This document shows, piece by piece, positions 46,734 to 58,900 of a stretch of DNA of 64,000 nucleotides. The notes under the pieces were generated by a model, which saw nothing but the letters and a program-made list of their open reading frames with translations, had not been told where the DNA came from and did not search any database. This stretch comes from Monosiga brevicollis MX1 (Eukaryota; Opisthokonta; Choanoflagellata; Craspedida; Salpingoecidae): contig NW_001865043.1 of the NCBI RefSeq assembly GCF_000002865.3, forward strand, positions 956,872-1,020,871, in the 5' to 3' direction. Position numbers and translations under genes: made by a program. Position 1 is the first letter of the stretch, and each line of letters begins with the position of its first letter.

Positions 46734-48017
46734 TTACTCGCGAGGGTCGATGAGCTTGAGGACCTTGCCGATGGCCAAGGTTTTGCCTTCGTCACGAAGT
46801 GTGAAGCGGCCCATATGAGGATGATCCTTGAAAGTTTCGATGCACACGGGCTCATTGCACGTCAACCGCACAATCGCCACATCACCCTGCTTGATGAAGC
46901 GAGGGCGACCCTTCTCCTTGTCAGGCTTGCCCGTCTTCTTGCTGACATGGCAGATGAGGCCCTTCAGAATCACTTCCTCCGTGGCCGAGTGAATGTGCAG
47001 CACGGCATTGAAACCTATTCAAACGCCAACAAAATCGGTGAAAAAACCAAAACCGAAGCCAAGCAAATGACCCAAGCGCAGGCGCCGCAGCCAAAGCGTG
47101 GTCAACACAGACCTGGGCAAATGATGGACTTCCACTCAAGAACCACGAGTTGCGCATCAAAGGTTGTGCAAACGTGGCAAGGCTTGGAGCGGGCGCATAG
47201 CACGTAGCCAGGGTTGACAGCATCCTCGGAAATGCCCTTGAGTTTCAGCTTGACGTTATCGCCAGACTGCGCCGAGTCGGACTCCTCGTCATCGACCAAG
47301 ATGCTATCAATCGAGACCTTGTTCTTGTTGGGGAATAGCGCGACAGTTTGGCCCTTGCGGACAAAACCAGACTGCACCTTGCCCATGACCATCGTACCCA
47401 TGTCCTGCACACGTTTGAGAAAAAAACAAAAAACAAACAAACCAGTAGCATGAGCAAAGAGGGTTGCCAACATTGGGGCGTGGTCTGCCTGCGTTTACGT
47501 ACGTTGTACTTGTCAGAGATGGGCATGCGGAACGGATGATCAAGCAAGCGAACGAGTTTGGGCAGCGAGTCAAGTAGGGGTATCAGCGCAGGGCCACTGC
47601 GTTGTCAACGCGCGAAGGACAACATAAAACATGGGCGTCGGGCAGCAGACACATGAGTTCAGAAGAATGAGCGAGCTGAATACAGGCAACAGATAAAGAG
47701 ATGCGTGGAAAAGGGCAGTCCAAGAAATCAAGCAAGAGGTGATTAACGGGTGGGGGCTTCTGCTACATGGAGATGGGGCGATGACCCGGTGCTTAGCGTG
47801 GACTCAGTGAGAGTCGACCACGTAAGCGATGGGCTCAGGCTTAGTCGAGTTATCAACAGTACGTTCAGGAAATAGATCCGTTAAGCTTGGCATCATGGCC
47901 AACCGGGATGCACCGCGACGCATATCCATCGTCAGCCCCCACCCTCTTTTGTTTGGTGGATCATGTCTCGTGCACAACGGCGCCGGCGAGTAGAGAAGAA
48001 CCAACGAAACAAAAGCA

Positions 48018-48069
<52 letters not shown>

Positions 48070-49945
48070 ATTGCCCGCGAAATGCGAAGGAGACGCATGT
48101 AAGATACTTACGTGTACCAGTCGCAAGTACCCTTGGGGGCGGGTTCGGTCAGGTTGACACCGACAAAGCCAGAGACAGGCAGGAAATAAACTTCTGCTCA
48201 CATCAGTTTCAGCACGGCAAAATGAATGAATCCCTCGTAGGCAAAAAAAAAAAAAAAACAAAAAACAAAAAAACAAAAAACACAAACACGATATCATGAG
48301 GGTAGAACGAAATGTCGTACCGTCCTTCTTGAAACCACACTGCTTCAGGAAAGGGTTGAGTTTGTCCTTGCACTCGTTATAACGTTCAACATCCCATTCA
48401 ACTGTCGGGTCGTCCATCTTGTTGATAACAACAATGAGGTAATGCACACCAGCAGTCTTGACCAGCATGGCATGCTCGCGCGTCTGGCCTCCACGCTCGA
48501 AACCGGTTTCAAACTCGCCCTTGCGCGCGCTAATCACCTACAAGAAGATGATCCGAACGGATAACCACGCAGCAATGAGCTCCTTGCATAATTCATACAA
48601 CTCGAGAGCGAGGGAATTTTTTTTTAAAAAAAAAGAAAAAGAAAAAAGAAGAAGAAGAAGAGAAAAAAAAAAAAAAACGGACCAAAACAGCGACATCTGC
48701 CTGAGCTGCACCACTGATCATGTTGGGCACGAAGCTCTTGTGACCAGGTGCGTCAATGACAGTAAAGTGCTTGTTCTCCGTTGTAAAATGGCCTTGACCG
48801 CACTGTCAAGTAGAGGACAGGACAGAAAAGGTCATGGTAAGTGAGATGATGCCGCAATGTGTCGGATTTTGACACGAATCAAACAAAAGGACGGAAGACC
48901 ACAGCATCACAAGAAAAAGAAGAAAGAAAATCAATAGAAAAAAGAACTGCTGAGTGAAGCGAACCTCAACAGTCTTGCCCTTGGCGCGCTCCTCTTCGTT
49001 TGTGTCCATGGCCCAGGAAAGATACCAGCTCTCGCGATTTTTCTCGCGGGATTCACGTTCGTACTTTTCGAGAGTACGCTTGTCAACGTTGCCCGTCAAA
49101 AACCTGAATAAAAATGGGGCCGACACGTGTGGTCAACTTGTACAATCGGGCAATGGGCACACGCTTCCAAGCTTCTTTCCAAGCCAAGGTTCTCCAGGCA
49201 GTGGTACGTACATGAGCTGACCACCAATGGTTGACTTGCCAGCATCGACGTGGCCAATGAAGACAATGTTGAGGTGCTCGCGTTTGTCCAGAATGTCGAG
49301 GGGAATCTCAGTTGTGTCATCATCATCATCGTCATCATCGTCTTCCTCAGTCGGCGCGGCTGCAGCTGCGCTTGCCTTGGTCTCTGTGTTCTTCTTGGAT
49401 GTGTCCCCCTTGGTAGTGTCCTCCTTGGGTGCTTCTTCCGCCTTGGGGGTTTCTTCCGCCTTGGGGGCCTCTGCCTTTGCTGTTTCAGTTACTTCTTCTT
49501 TCGTGGCTACATTCAATAACATTCAGCTGTGAGGACCAAAACATTTGCAACGAGAAAATAACATTCACAGTTGATAGAATGAGGTTGTACCTTGAGCTTC
49601 CCAGTCCTCTGTTTCTTCAACTGGTTCAGGCTTGGCTGCTGGGGCCGGTGCAGGCACGGGGGCCTCGACAGCTGCCGGGGCTGGTGCTGGGGCCGCCGGC
49701 GTGAAGGCGGGCGCACTCCATTGTTGGCCAGGCACAAACGCCTATGAAGAAACAAAGGATGACGGAAGATTGATCAGCCATGAATGAAACACTTCAGCGT
49801 TGTCTTGCGTGGAGGTAAAATGGAAGGCGCAGCCTACCGGTGCGTTGAAGTTTGGCACAAACTCGGCGGCGCCAACGTTGAACCGAGGAGCCGAGCCCCC
49901 GCCCTGCTGGTTCACTTGCTGGTTCCAGTTCTGAAAGTCTCCCAT
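46734..49945 (-). CDS. GSPT1: Eukaryotic release factor 3 (eRF3/GSPT1/Sup35 type GTPase)
   Basis: The translation-termination GTPase partner of eRF1. The start at ATG 49945 gives [16 protein letters not shown], a short Gln/Asn-rich opening, and then a PAM2-like motif, [13 protein letters not shown], the poly(A)-binding-protein contact. An Ala/Pro-rich exon, a Glu/Lys-rich exon and a run of nine Asp precede the G domain. G1 is [10 protein letters not shown] (about 49265-49235); switch I follows ([11 protein letters not shown]); G3 is DAPGH (about 48755); G4 is NKMD (about 48420). Domain II starts [16 protein letters not shown] and continues [18 protein letters not shown]; domain III gives [27 protein letters not shown] and [20 protein letters not shown], ending at TAA 46734-46736. 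The C-terminal pattern and the N-terminal PAM2 separate it from EF-1alpha and HBS1. One intron (about 47600-48115) contains a run of roughly 48 A. Confidence 0.93.
48020..48067. repeat. Long poly(A) tract in an eRF3 intron
   Basis: About 48 consecutive A on the + strand (poly-T in the transcript sense), with further A-rich runs at 48243-48283 and 48627-48677 in neighbouring introns. In the transcript these would be strong pyrimidine tracts. Confidence 0.95.
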
Positions 49946-50911
49946 CTTGACTGTGCTGTGTTCTGATAGCACGAGACGCGACATAAAGAGGTAACAAAAG
50001 AACAAGGGTAAGAGAGTGCCGGCGATCGAAACGCGGAAAAGAAGCAAGGAAGGCATGCACGTGCGCCAAGGGCACGGGTCAACGCCGTTTACAGATGCCG
50101 AGCATCAAGCGACCGAGAGGTGCGATATGGGGGAGGCGTCAAGCCAGTTCTCAAATCGCTCTCAGAAAGCTACAACGAGTGCCGCATGTGTGCGCACCTT
50201 ATTTTTTGCCCTGCGCTCCGGCAAGAACAGGTCCACTGACAGCAGATCAAGCGTTCACGAACTTCCAAAAAGGGGATGAGAAGGGGTGAGAGAGGGGAGG
50301 AGGGGGATGATGAAGCCTTTCTTGAGGGTCAATCGGGGCAGTGGTAAATGCTATTGGCGGGCTCAAGCGTCTTGTTCGTTCACCTCTCTGTGACTGCAGT
50401 TATATAACTTGAAGCCACGTTGTTGTTGTGGAGGTACACACATCCAAAGGGTTAAGACAAAAGGAAAGAGACAAAGACCAGTGTGTGTGAGTGTGTGTGT
50501 TCACGTGGTTGGCTCCTGTCAAGTAAGAACCAGGTCTGACTGTTGGCGCAATATGAGGTAAGAACAGTAGTTCTAAACACATCATGGGAATCAAAGTCTG
50601 TGTAAAGAAGAAACGTTTGGGAGCTACTTTTTACCCATTGGTGATATGAAAATCAGCACAGTGGGCAACAAGTTTAATCTGACAAACATGTGGTAACAGC
50701 AAGTGGCATTCTCATCCGCCACCGCGATCGGTCGGCGCGCTGCTGCCGCTGCTGCCGCCGAGGGCGTGGATGTGGGATTCCCGTCGTTGTCTTGCCACGA
50801 AAGGCGGGTAGCGTGCCGAAAGCGATAATCAATTGAAAAATCCAGGCGAGATCAGCTGGGTGAGGCGCAAACCCCCGGTGTCGCGTTACATCTCGTTCCG
50901 CAACCGAGACA
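49946..50911. other. Divergent intergenic region of eRF3 and GalNAc-transferase genes
   Basis: No gene recognised. A TATATAA-like sequence occurs at about 50400 and a short TG stretch at 50482-50500. The 5' UTRs of both genes must lie here. Confidence 0.5.
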
Positions 50912-51064
50912 ATGCTCCGCAAGCTTCGCTGCCTCAATGGCCGCAGTGTCATGGCCACACTGGTTCGTGTAGCAGTTCTTCTTCTTTTGGGCTACGGGCT
51001 GGTCTTGTTGCTCGGCCCAAGCACCGGACGTCATTATCACCCGGTTCTTGAGGCCCAGCGACGC

Positions 51065-51102
<38 letters not shown>

Positions 51103-54100
51103 AGAGCAACCGCTCTTGCCGCAGCAGACGGACCGCTCAGTCCTTTCACCTGATAAATCTGATGATCCCGACGCGCCACGCTTCCAGGGTGGACCGCCCA
51201 GCGCCGAGGCCATGGCTGGCGTTGAGGATGCCCGAAAGTGGAAGTACCCCATCCAGCTGGATCTGGACCTTCCAGATCACTTGCGCAATCAGCCCGTGTT
51301 CCAGGACGACAACGCCATGTTTCGTCAGTATGGTTTCAACCTTCGCAAGAGCAACGAACTGCCGTTGGCGAGAGAGATTCCCGATCGACGTAATCCGGCT
51401 TGTGCCAATGCCAAATACCCGGCCAACATGCCCCGCACCTCTGTCATTATCATTTTCTTTAACGAAGCCCTCAGCACTTTGCTGCGCAACGTGATGAGCG
51501 TCTTGAACAACAGCCCTGTGGATCTTCTGGGCGAGATTATCCTGGTTGATGACAATTCCACCCTCGAGGATCTCAAGTATTTGCCACAACATCTAGCCAA
51601 GCTACCCAAGAACGTTAGTTTGGTCGTTTTGCACGCAGGGCCTTTATTCCTTGGCTCGTCCCGCGAGTGGCACGACGTGCCCCAAAGACCAGCGGCATGC
51701 CATCTCAAATGCTGCTCCCTCCGTTGGCGACCCTTGCTTTGCTTAGATCAAGCTTGTGCGGCGGAAGGTGCACAACGGCATTGTCGGGGCGCGGGTCCGA
51801 GGTGCCCGTGAAGCCAGCTTTCCCATCATCGCCTTTATCGATTCGTACGCTCGCCAAGTGCATGGCTTCTTCCACGCCTCTTGTTCAGAACCATCATGCC
51901 TGTCGTCGTCCTCATATCATTATGCGTTTGACCGTTTTCTAGGCACGCCGAGGTCATGCCAGGCTGGTTGGAACCTCTCACTTGGCGCATTCACCAGAAC
52001 CGCAAGACAGTTGTCATTCCCACAATCAGGCCCATCGAGCTACACTCGCTCGGTGTCAGCTCTCACACCTATTCCCCATCCCGTGGCAGCTTCAATTGGC
52101 GCATGTCCTTCACCCATGCGGGTATCAGTCCAGAGCGAGACATGCTGCCTTTTGGCCTCGACACGCCGCGAGGAATCACCGGTAAGGTACCAATGTCGCG
52201 TGTGACCAAGTCCTGCTGATCATGCCAAATGGCCGCCTCGATGGCCCTCAAGGCGTTCTTGAAGCCACGTGACTCACTTTTGCCACGCGCCCGGAAATTT
52301 GCGTGATCAGATGTGGTGCGCACACCAGTCATGCCCGGAGGCATCTTTGCCATGGATCGACTTTGGTTCCACGAACTGGGCGAATGTATGTCCTCGTCTT
52401 TGACTCCGCATTTGTGTCCTTTTGTAGTGTAAAAGGCTTGTGCGAGGGTTGTTGAACTTGTTTTGAATTAAAAGGACTGCTGCTGCTGGCTGGCTGGCTG
52501 GACGATAGACGATCCAGAGATTCTGTACTATGGCGGAGAGCACCTCGAGCTCTCCTTCCGCGTCTGGATGTGTGGCGGCAGCATGGAGTCGGTTCCTTGC
52601 TCGGGTGTGGGTCATATTTATCGGTGAGCGCGTGCGCTCTTGCTCCGAAGCGGCAAGGACCGTCATCATTTACTTCTTCTTTGGTGGTCAAACTTGAGTT
52701 CCTGCCCACCAACCTCATTATGTATATCCACACGTGCCGCTCACGGCCATGTGTGTTGGGCTGCAGCAATTTCGATCGCTTTGCAGTAGATCCGCTGCTG
52801 GAGAAGGGGCGCATTGGCCACATTTTGGACCGCAACGATCTGCGCGTCGCAGAGGCTTGGATGGACGAGTACAAGCAGATCGTGATGGACACCCGCGGCT
52901 TTGAGGGCGTGGATCCCGGAGACCTGTCCGATCGGAAAGCCATCCGTGATCGCCTTCAGTGCAAGAGCTTCAAGTGGTACCTGGACAACGTCCATCCCGA
53001 CTTGTACGTTCCGGACCTTCACCCCAAGATGGCGGGTGTCATTGCCGATCCCCAGGTACGGCGTTGATGCACGCAGCATGCTGTCTTTCTACGACATGTC
53101 TTGAAACGGCTGGGCTTGATGCGGCATGATCATGTTTTGGTCGCACACCACACAGAAACGCCAATGTATCGACAACATGCAGCATGATCGCGGAGGCCCT
53201 GTCGGCGTATACGGGTATGACCTCGACTTGTTTCGACCAAGAGCAGAATCACGAATGGCTCACAAACAGGGGCCCTGTGATTTACTTTTTGCAGCTGCCA
53301 TGGGCTCACAACTCAGAGGTGGCGCCTGATGGAGGATGGCGTTATCGCCAATGGCGTATCTTGTCTCAACTATGCGCTTCATCGCATGCAGCCCTGTTCG
53401 CACGGTCAAGAATGGGATTTCATCAAGGAAGCCAAGCAACTGCGTTCACGGCGTTGGGGCGGCTGTCTCACTCGCATCAAAGACCGTGCCATCTTGCAAA
53501 CTTGCAATTCGGAGGACACTGTACGTCCATTCTACCGTCCCTTTCTGCAATCCCCTTCTCGCTCTCCCATCCGCCAGACTCCAGTGGCCATAAATCTCTG
53601 TGGGTAACGCCTCAATCTCACACGACTGCTCGGTCCTGTTGTCGTGGATCGTTCCCACAGCGTCAAAAGTGGTACATGAGCGAGCAGGATGGCAAGGTGG
53701 CTGTCGCATCGAGTCACGACAAGTGTTTGAGCCGCATTGACCACCGTGGCGAAGCCATGGGCGTTGGCTCATGTACTGCCGATGTGAGTGTCGCCGTTCA
53801 GCCGGGGCTGCACGGCTACCAGGCTGCCAACCGTGCCAAGCCCACTCACATGTTTTGCTTGATTGCACGAACAACTGCCATTTTGAGTAGGCGATTGTCT
53901 ACGAGGCCGGCCAACTCCGGAGTGGCACAATGTGCGCACTTTCCATCGACAGCATCCATCAATCAGGCTGTGGTGACGCACCTGGCACCCAGCTTTGGGA
54001 GTTGACTGAAGAACGGATACACCCCCGCGGCCTTGGTACCGTGTGCCTGACGCGTGCGAGGGAAAAGGTGAACTTTCAGCTTTGTAGCTCCGAAAAAGAG

Positions 54101-54139
54101 CACGACCAAGACTGGATCATGTCTCGCTCCATGCACTGA
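50912..54139 (+). CDS. Polypeptide N-acetylgalactosaminyltransferase (GALNT family) with extended lectin region
   Basis: Starts mucin-type O-glycosylation in the Golgi. ATG 50912 is followed by a type II signal anchor ([15 protein letters not shown]), a poly-Gln stem coded by CAG repeats (51070-51105), then the GT27 catalytic domain. Its motifs are [18 protein letters not shown] (about 51441-51495), [10 protein letters not shown], the Mn-binding D-x-H as DSH in [16 protein letters not shown] (split by an intron, 51840/51949), [20 protein letters not shown], and [18 protein letters not shown] with GVGHIYR (about 52525-52622). ERKALR-like '[19 protein letters not shown]' follows. The C-terminal ricin-B-type region (about 53157-54139) has five QxW-like motifs (HEW, QEW, QKW, QLW, QDW) and about six CLxx starts; GALNTs normally have one three-repeat trefoil. 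Stop TGA at 54137-54139. All catalytic motifs look intact. Confidence 0.9.
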
Positions 54140-54500
54140 AATTTCACTCGGTACACTCTACCTTGAGAAAATGCAATTTAAACCATGCCTGCTTGGCTAT
54201 GCCTTCATGATTCGGGATTCGGGATGTTGTACGATTAGACAGAGAAGATGCATTCGAAATCCACCAATCGAACACAGATAGTTGGCCAGACACTTGGTGG
54301 TTGGCAGCAGGTCGAACAAATCGATTGTGGCTCACAGAACCAGGTCAAAAACGCTTTGAGAACGGCGACCGCACAGCGGCAGAAGGTCTGGGACAGATGA
54401 TTTGAATCAGGGTATCAGGGCACGGTACGAGCAGGCAACCCCGCCCCCTGTGTGTAACAACGCGGAGGGCTTTGTGGGTAAAGTATTGCGATTGTCATTG

Positions 54501-55630
54501 TTATGTGCGTCTGTCTTCTCGTGAGTTGTACGAAGCCACAATTCGAGTTTCACGGCACTTGCGGAGACGATAGTCATGCATGCCGAGCTGGAACTGGCGC
54601 TCAGGCCGCAAGTAGATGTCCAGTCCAGCGCCAAGACCGATGATGTAACCATTGTCGAAGCGCACGCAACGGTCGTGAAAATCCTCGTACTCGACCACCA
54701 GCCTGACACCGTACTCTTGCAGATTACTCTCAAGGCCCGCGAAAACCTCTGCTTGGTTGACCCTGGTGCGCGGCAGAGTCAATCGAGAGCAGATCAGTCT
54801 GGACGGAGCTGTAATTCACATCCCTATCAAATGCCACCACAAACGCCTTCTTGCCCTCATTGAAAGCAGAGGTAACGCACCCATCTTGTTGGTGCTTGGT
54901 TCGCACAACTGCCATTTTAAAGTTGTCTCGCCCGATACCGGCCAGGGCCGCCTCGAAGAAGTGAACCAAGTTGATAATCTGATGAGGTCGGTACAGGTAT
55001 GGGTCCTCGACCGTGACCACTTGAGCGCCTGTGAAATACTTGCCAAACAATGTCTGGGCGGAGAGCGGAATACGCATACACGAGTTACGGATGCGAAGTC
55101 TTTGCGTACGCGTCGAGTGGCATCAAGCAGGAGGGATGTCGGCGTCTGCTGTGACCCGATCCTGCTACGCCCGCACCTATGCTGCTGTGCAAATCCACCA
55201 GTTGCTAGCGACATACTTGATAATCGTAGCCTACATCATTTTGCTTGATGTGCAGGACCTCCGCGCTGTGAGCCTTGGCAGCTTGATCAGCGCACAGGCG
55301 TTCCTTGCGCGCAGCCTCCTTCACGATTTCAGCCCGGGACATGTAGTCGCGAATGCGTTGTTGCAGATTGCCTCGCATATCCACGGGGAGGGTAGACTGG
55401 GGAGCGATGCATGGGACGAGCAGCTCGAGCGCGACGCGGTAGCTGTGGCAAGCGAGCAGAGAAGTTGGCTCATGAACAACAGGAAAAGCTTCCTTTGGCC
55501 CTGCCTGCCGGCCGCGTGCCTCTGAACTGAGTTCTCACTTGTTCAACGCTAGGTCGTAGCGGGCCTCCTTATCAAACTTGACCGCCTGTTGGACATACTC
55601 AATGCCCCGCTTCATCATGTCTTGGGACAT
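54501..55630 (-). CDS. MITD1: MIT domain-containing protein 1 (MITD1)
   Basis: An ESCRT-III-binding protein that works in abscission. The minus-strand start at ATG 55630 gives MSQDMMKRGIEYVQQAVKFD, then splices (GTGAGA) to NYRVALELLVPCIAP and YMSRAEIVKEAARKER; together these form one MIT three-helix bundle. The C-terminal phospholipase-D-like domain follows: LFGKYFTGAQVVTVEDPYLY and RPHQIINLVHFFEAAL (about 55045-54945), then FAGLESNLQEYGVRLVVEYE, RCVRFDNGYIIGLGAGLDIY and FQLGMHDYRLRKCRET (about 54760-54540). This matches MITD1 along its length. The stop position is taken from the frame closing at about 54501. The MITD1 PLD-like fold lacks the HKD motifs, as here, so it is a membrane-binding and not an enzymatic domain. 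Confidence 0.92.
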
Positions 55631-55987
55631 GGTGCTCGTCAACACAATCGCACACAATTTCAATTCGAAAACCGAAAAAAAAAAATCAAAAAAAAAATCT
55701 GCAGGTTCATTTTTTTTTTTTTTTTTTTTTTTTTGGAACAACAACATACAACAACACATCGACTTCTTTTGGGAGTTGGGTTACAAACATCTCATAAAAC
55801 GTGAAGACTCGGATGTGAGTACCGTAAGAAGAAGCTGAAAGAAAGTCATGCCAACCGAAGAAGAGTGCGAGTCCATGACAGGACGCCACGGGCATTGCAT
55901 TGATGGCAGTGTGATGTCGGGCAAGCACAGCTTGAATCAAACATGCACACCTGATCATGCGTTATTGCACTACGCCTTTGACGTATC
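55631..55987. other. Intergenic, homopolymer-rich
   Basis: A T run at about 55711-55735 and an A-rich run at 55673-55700 lie between the MITD1 start and the end of the COLFI paralogue. No gene. Confidence 0.6.
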
Positions 55988-58900
55988 TCAACGAACCCAG
56001 ACGAAGGAAAAGTGAACGCCAATGAACTCGGTCGCGCCACCCATGTCACGCGGCGCAAAGTCTCTGATGGGAAGATCTATTAGAAGCAACGTGGGGCACC
56101 AAACATGCCGAGTACGAGGAGGGTGAGGGGCCGGTTGTATTTGTGCTTGTGTCTGGTCCAAGAGTGGAATGCAGATTCGAACCTCCAGGCGTCCCAGTAA
56201 ACTCAACCACAGTGCTGCGGGTGGTGGCATCGTTGGCTTTGCAATTGTCCACTGGCACGTTGAGCCCGTCCGATTCATAGGTCCAGAGAACGTCGTTATA
56301 GCCCTTGTATCGGAAGGCATACGAGTAGAGGTTGCTTGAATCATAGTAGTAGACCAGAGCGTCTTGACACGCCACAGTCAAAACCTGAAAAGCCTCAGAA
56401 GAACTAGCGAGAAGCAAGTCCAGCTGGTGATCGGCCATATCATAGGTAATTTCATAGCCCCCAGTGTGCACTGCAAGTACAACCGGAAGAAGAGAAATGG
56501 ATGTGAGTCCTGGCAAAGGCCGAATTGACCAGAAGATGGTGTCATTAACGTACAAGAGAAAAACCGATAGCCGTCCGTGCCCGAAGGATTCCAAGCCTTA
56601 AATGGAACCTGCTCAAGCGGTGCAATGCCTGTCCAGCCGCCGCCCGTCTACGAGACAGCGAGTCAGAACCAGTGTGAGTGCGGCAGGAATTTACATCACG
56701 TTGTTGTATTCAGTAGTAATGTTGTGTTTCAAGACAAAGAAAACTCGCAGCAGCAAGACCAGGAAAATTAATGCAGCAACGGCTGGTTTGAGAAATTGGT
56801 ACGGCGCCGCTTGTTCAGCAAGGGGTTGTGCATGCAAAGTGCAAGAGCGTAATTCATAAGAGGCGTACCATGTTGCAGAACACTCGGACCGAGTCGTTCC
56901 TCAATCCACCATTCGGATCAATGTAGTAGTACGTGTCATTGGACCCGTAGCCATGCATGAAAATGTCAAGGCATGATTTGCCCGGTCGCATACGCGTGCC
57001 ATACGCCACGACAGGGCCTTGAAAGGCCTCGGAGAGGCGCACTTCACTGAGAGAAAAGCCAAAGCTTTCGTTGGCCTGCGTCCGCCAAAGCATGCCACGC
57101 GGCGCAGGCAGACCGGTGAGAGGCGAGAGGATGCACGGGCTGGTGCGACTTGAAGCCAGCACGGGGGCGCACATTGCCAATGTCAGAAAGCCACATGTCC
57201 ACAATGGGGAGGGCCGTGGCGGGACCCTCCATATCATAGATCGAGAGGCCAAGCTCATCAACATGGTTTTGAGAGCAATTATCAAACACAATGTTGGGCC
57301 GGAATACGCGGCCCTGAAAGCCCAGGTCGTCAGCAGTAGGAAAGGTCCAGACCTCGCCACTGCAAGATATCAGAGGGTGCAGGCCAATGTCAGCAACGTG
57401 ATCTCAGCAGGAGACAACCGCGTGACTTCGAGTGAGTCAACTTTCAAAACCGAGACGGGGCCTTGTCAAAACCTCGCGCAACGTACGAAAGGCCCACCAA
57501 GACCACGGGATACTCGTAGTACCAGTCGACATCATCCCAGAGGCTTGAAATAACACCGCGGCAATCGAGCTGGATCGACTGGCGTCCCGAGCTTGAACGA
57601 GCCTAGTCGACAAGGAACAACCAGACCAGTGCACCAGCATGATGTCAAGATGCGAGCAAGTGGTGCAGCACGACATCAAGGGTTGGACCGGGGTGAGCAA
57701 AGACTCACCAAAAGAGCACGCAGCTGATCATCAGGGATGTCCCCATACTGGAAGACGGTGTCATTTATCGAACGAACACTCTCCCAGCGATCGGCAGACG
57801 CATCTGCGCTAAAGTGTCCACCCATTGGAAGGGCTGGCGGGGCGGGTAGCACCGTGTACACTGTATTATCCACCTGATTCAAGGGGGAAAGGAGAAGGGT
57901 TAGATGCACCAAGGAAAACCCACGGCCATCAAAAGCCGAGCAGGACATGATGACACATGGGCACCCAAAGGTCTGTTTCTGCGGATGGGCCCCCTTGGCA
58001 AAATCTCTGAGCGAGCGTCAAAGGCCTCACCCGCTCGCATTTGAGCTGCACTGCATCATGCGTGCTCTGGCCATTGGGATCTATTTGTGGGTAACCAATG
58101 ACATGAATACAAATTCAAAGCAGATGTTGTGCACGCTGCGCTGGATCACCACAGCGCGAATGGGGCTTCTTCCGTCGATCGTACCCAACCAATAGGTGCC
58201 ATTAGTCAGGCCGAGGTTGACGTTGAAGATGGCTTGACAAGAAGCGGCAGCAGCCCCTCTACTCGATCCATCGCGAACAAGGATGGTCGAGAGGTTGTGC
58301 GCCACTTCATCCACGCGCGCAGACAATGCTGGCAAAGTCGTCTCAGTAACCTAGAGCCAGAAGGCGACATGAGTGTCTGCATTTTCAAAGGGGATTTTAT
58401 TATGTCACTGAGCAAGGAGTGAAGGCGGTGAGGACAGGGGCGGGCCACATACCACGGTCAAGTCGGCCTCAAGCTGATCTGTAACCTCTTGGTTTGAGCT
58501 CTGCAAAGCGGTCAAGTTGGCGTGGGCTTCCTCGCGAAGCTGGTTTCGGGCATGCATCTCGGTCTCGGCAAGTGCAGAGAAGTTGGCCTGAGTTTCGGTA
58601 CGAAGAACACTGCGTGCGGTCGCGGCAGCTTCAGCAAGGGCGGAGATGTTGCTTTGTGTTTGGGCGCGAAGCTCGTTGAGCTGAGATAGCACTAGTTGCG
58701 AGTGTGTGATGGCCTCATCAATTTCCTTGGACACCAAGCAAGAGCAGGAATGGATGCAGATGCAGGTGAGTAGGGGTAAGTGAATGGCGCTTTGACAACA
58801 GTGCAGGCGGGCTGAATCGAGGATGTTACCTGCAGCAGGTTGGTGGAGATGGTGTCAGCGGTGACGTTGAGCGAGTTGGTGAAGAGCTCATCGAGTTCGC

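Noticed and set aside
47804-48004. Extra coding exon in the eRF3 gene
   Set aside because: Splicing YT directly to [11 protein letters not shown] gives an uninterrupted eRF3 domain II, so this frame lies in an intron.
46734-49945. EF-1alpha or HBS1 instead of eRF3
   Set aside because: The PAM2-bearing N-terminus, the '[14 protein letters not shown]' linker and the C-terminal domain wording fit eRF3.
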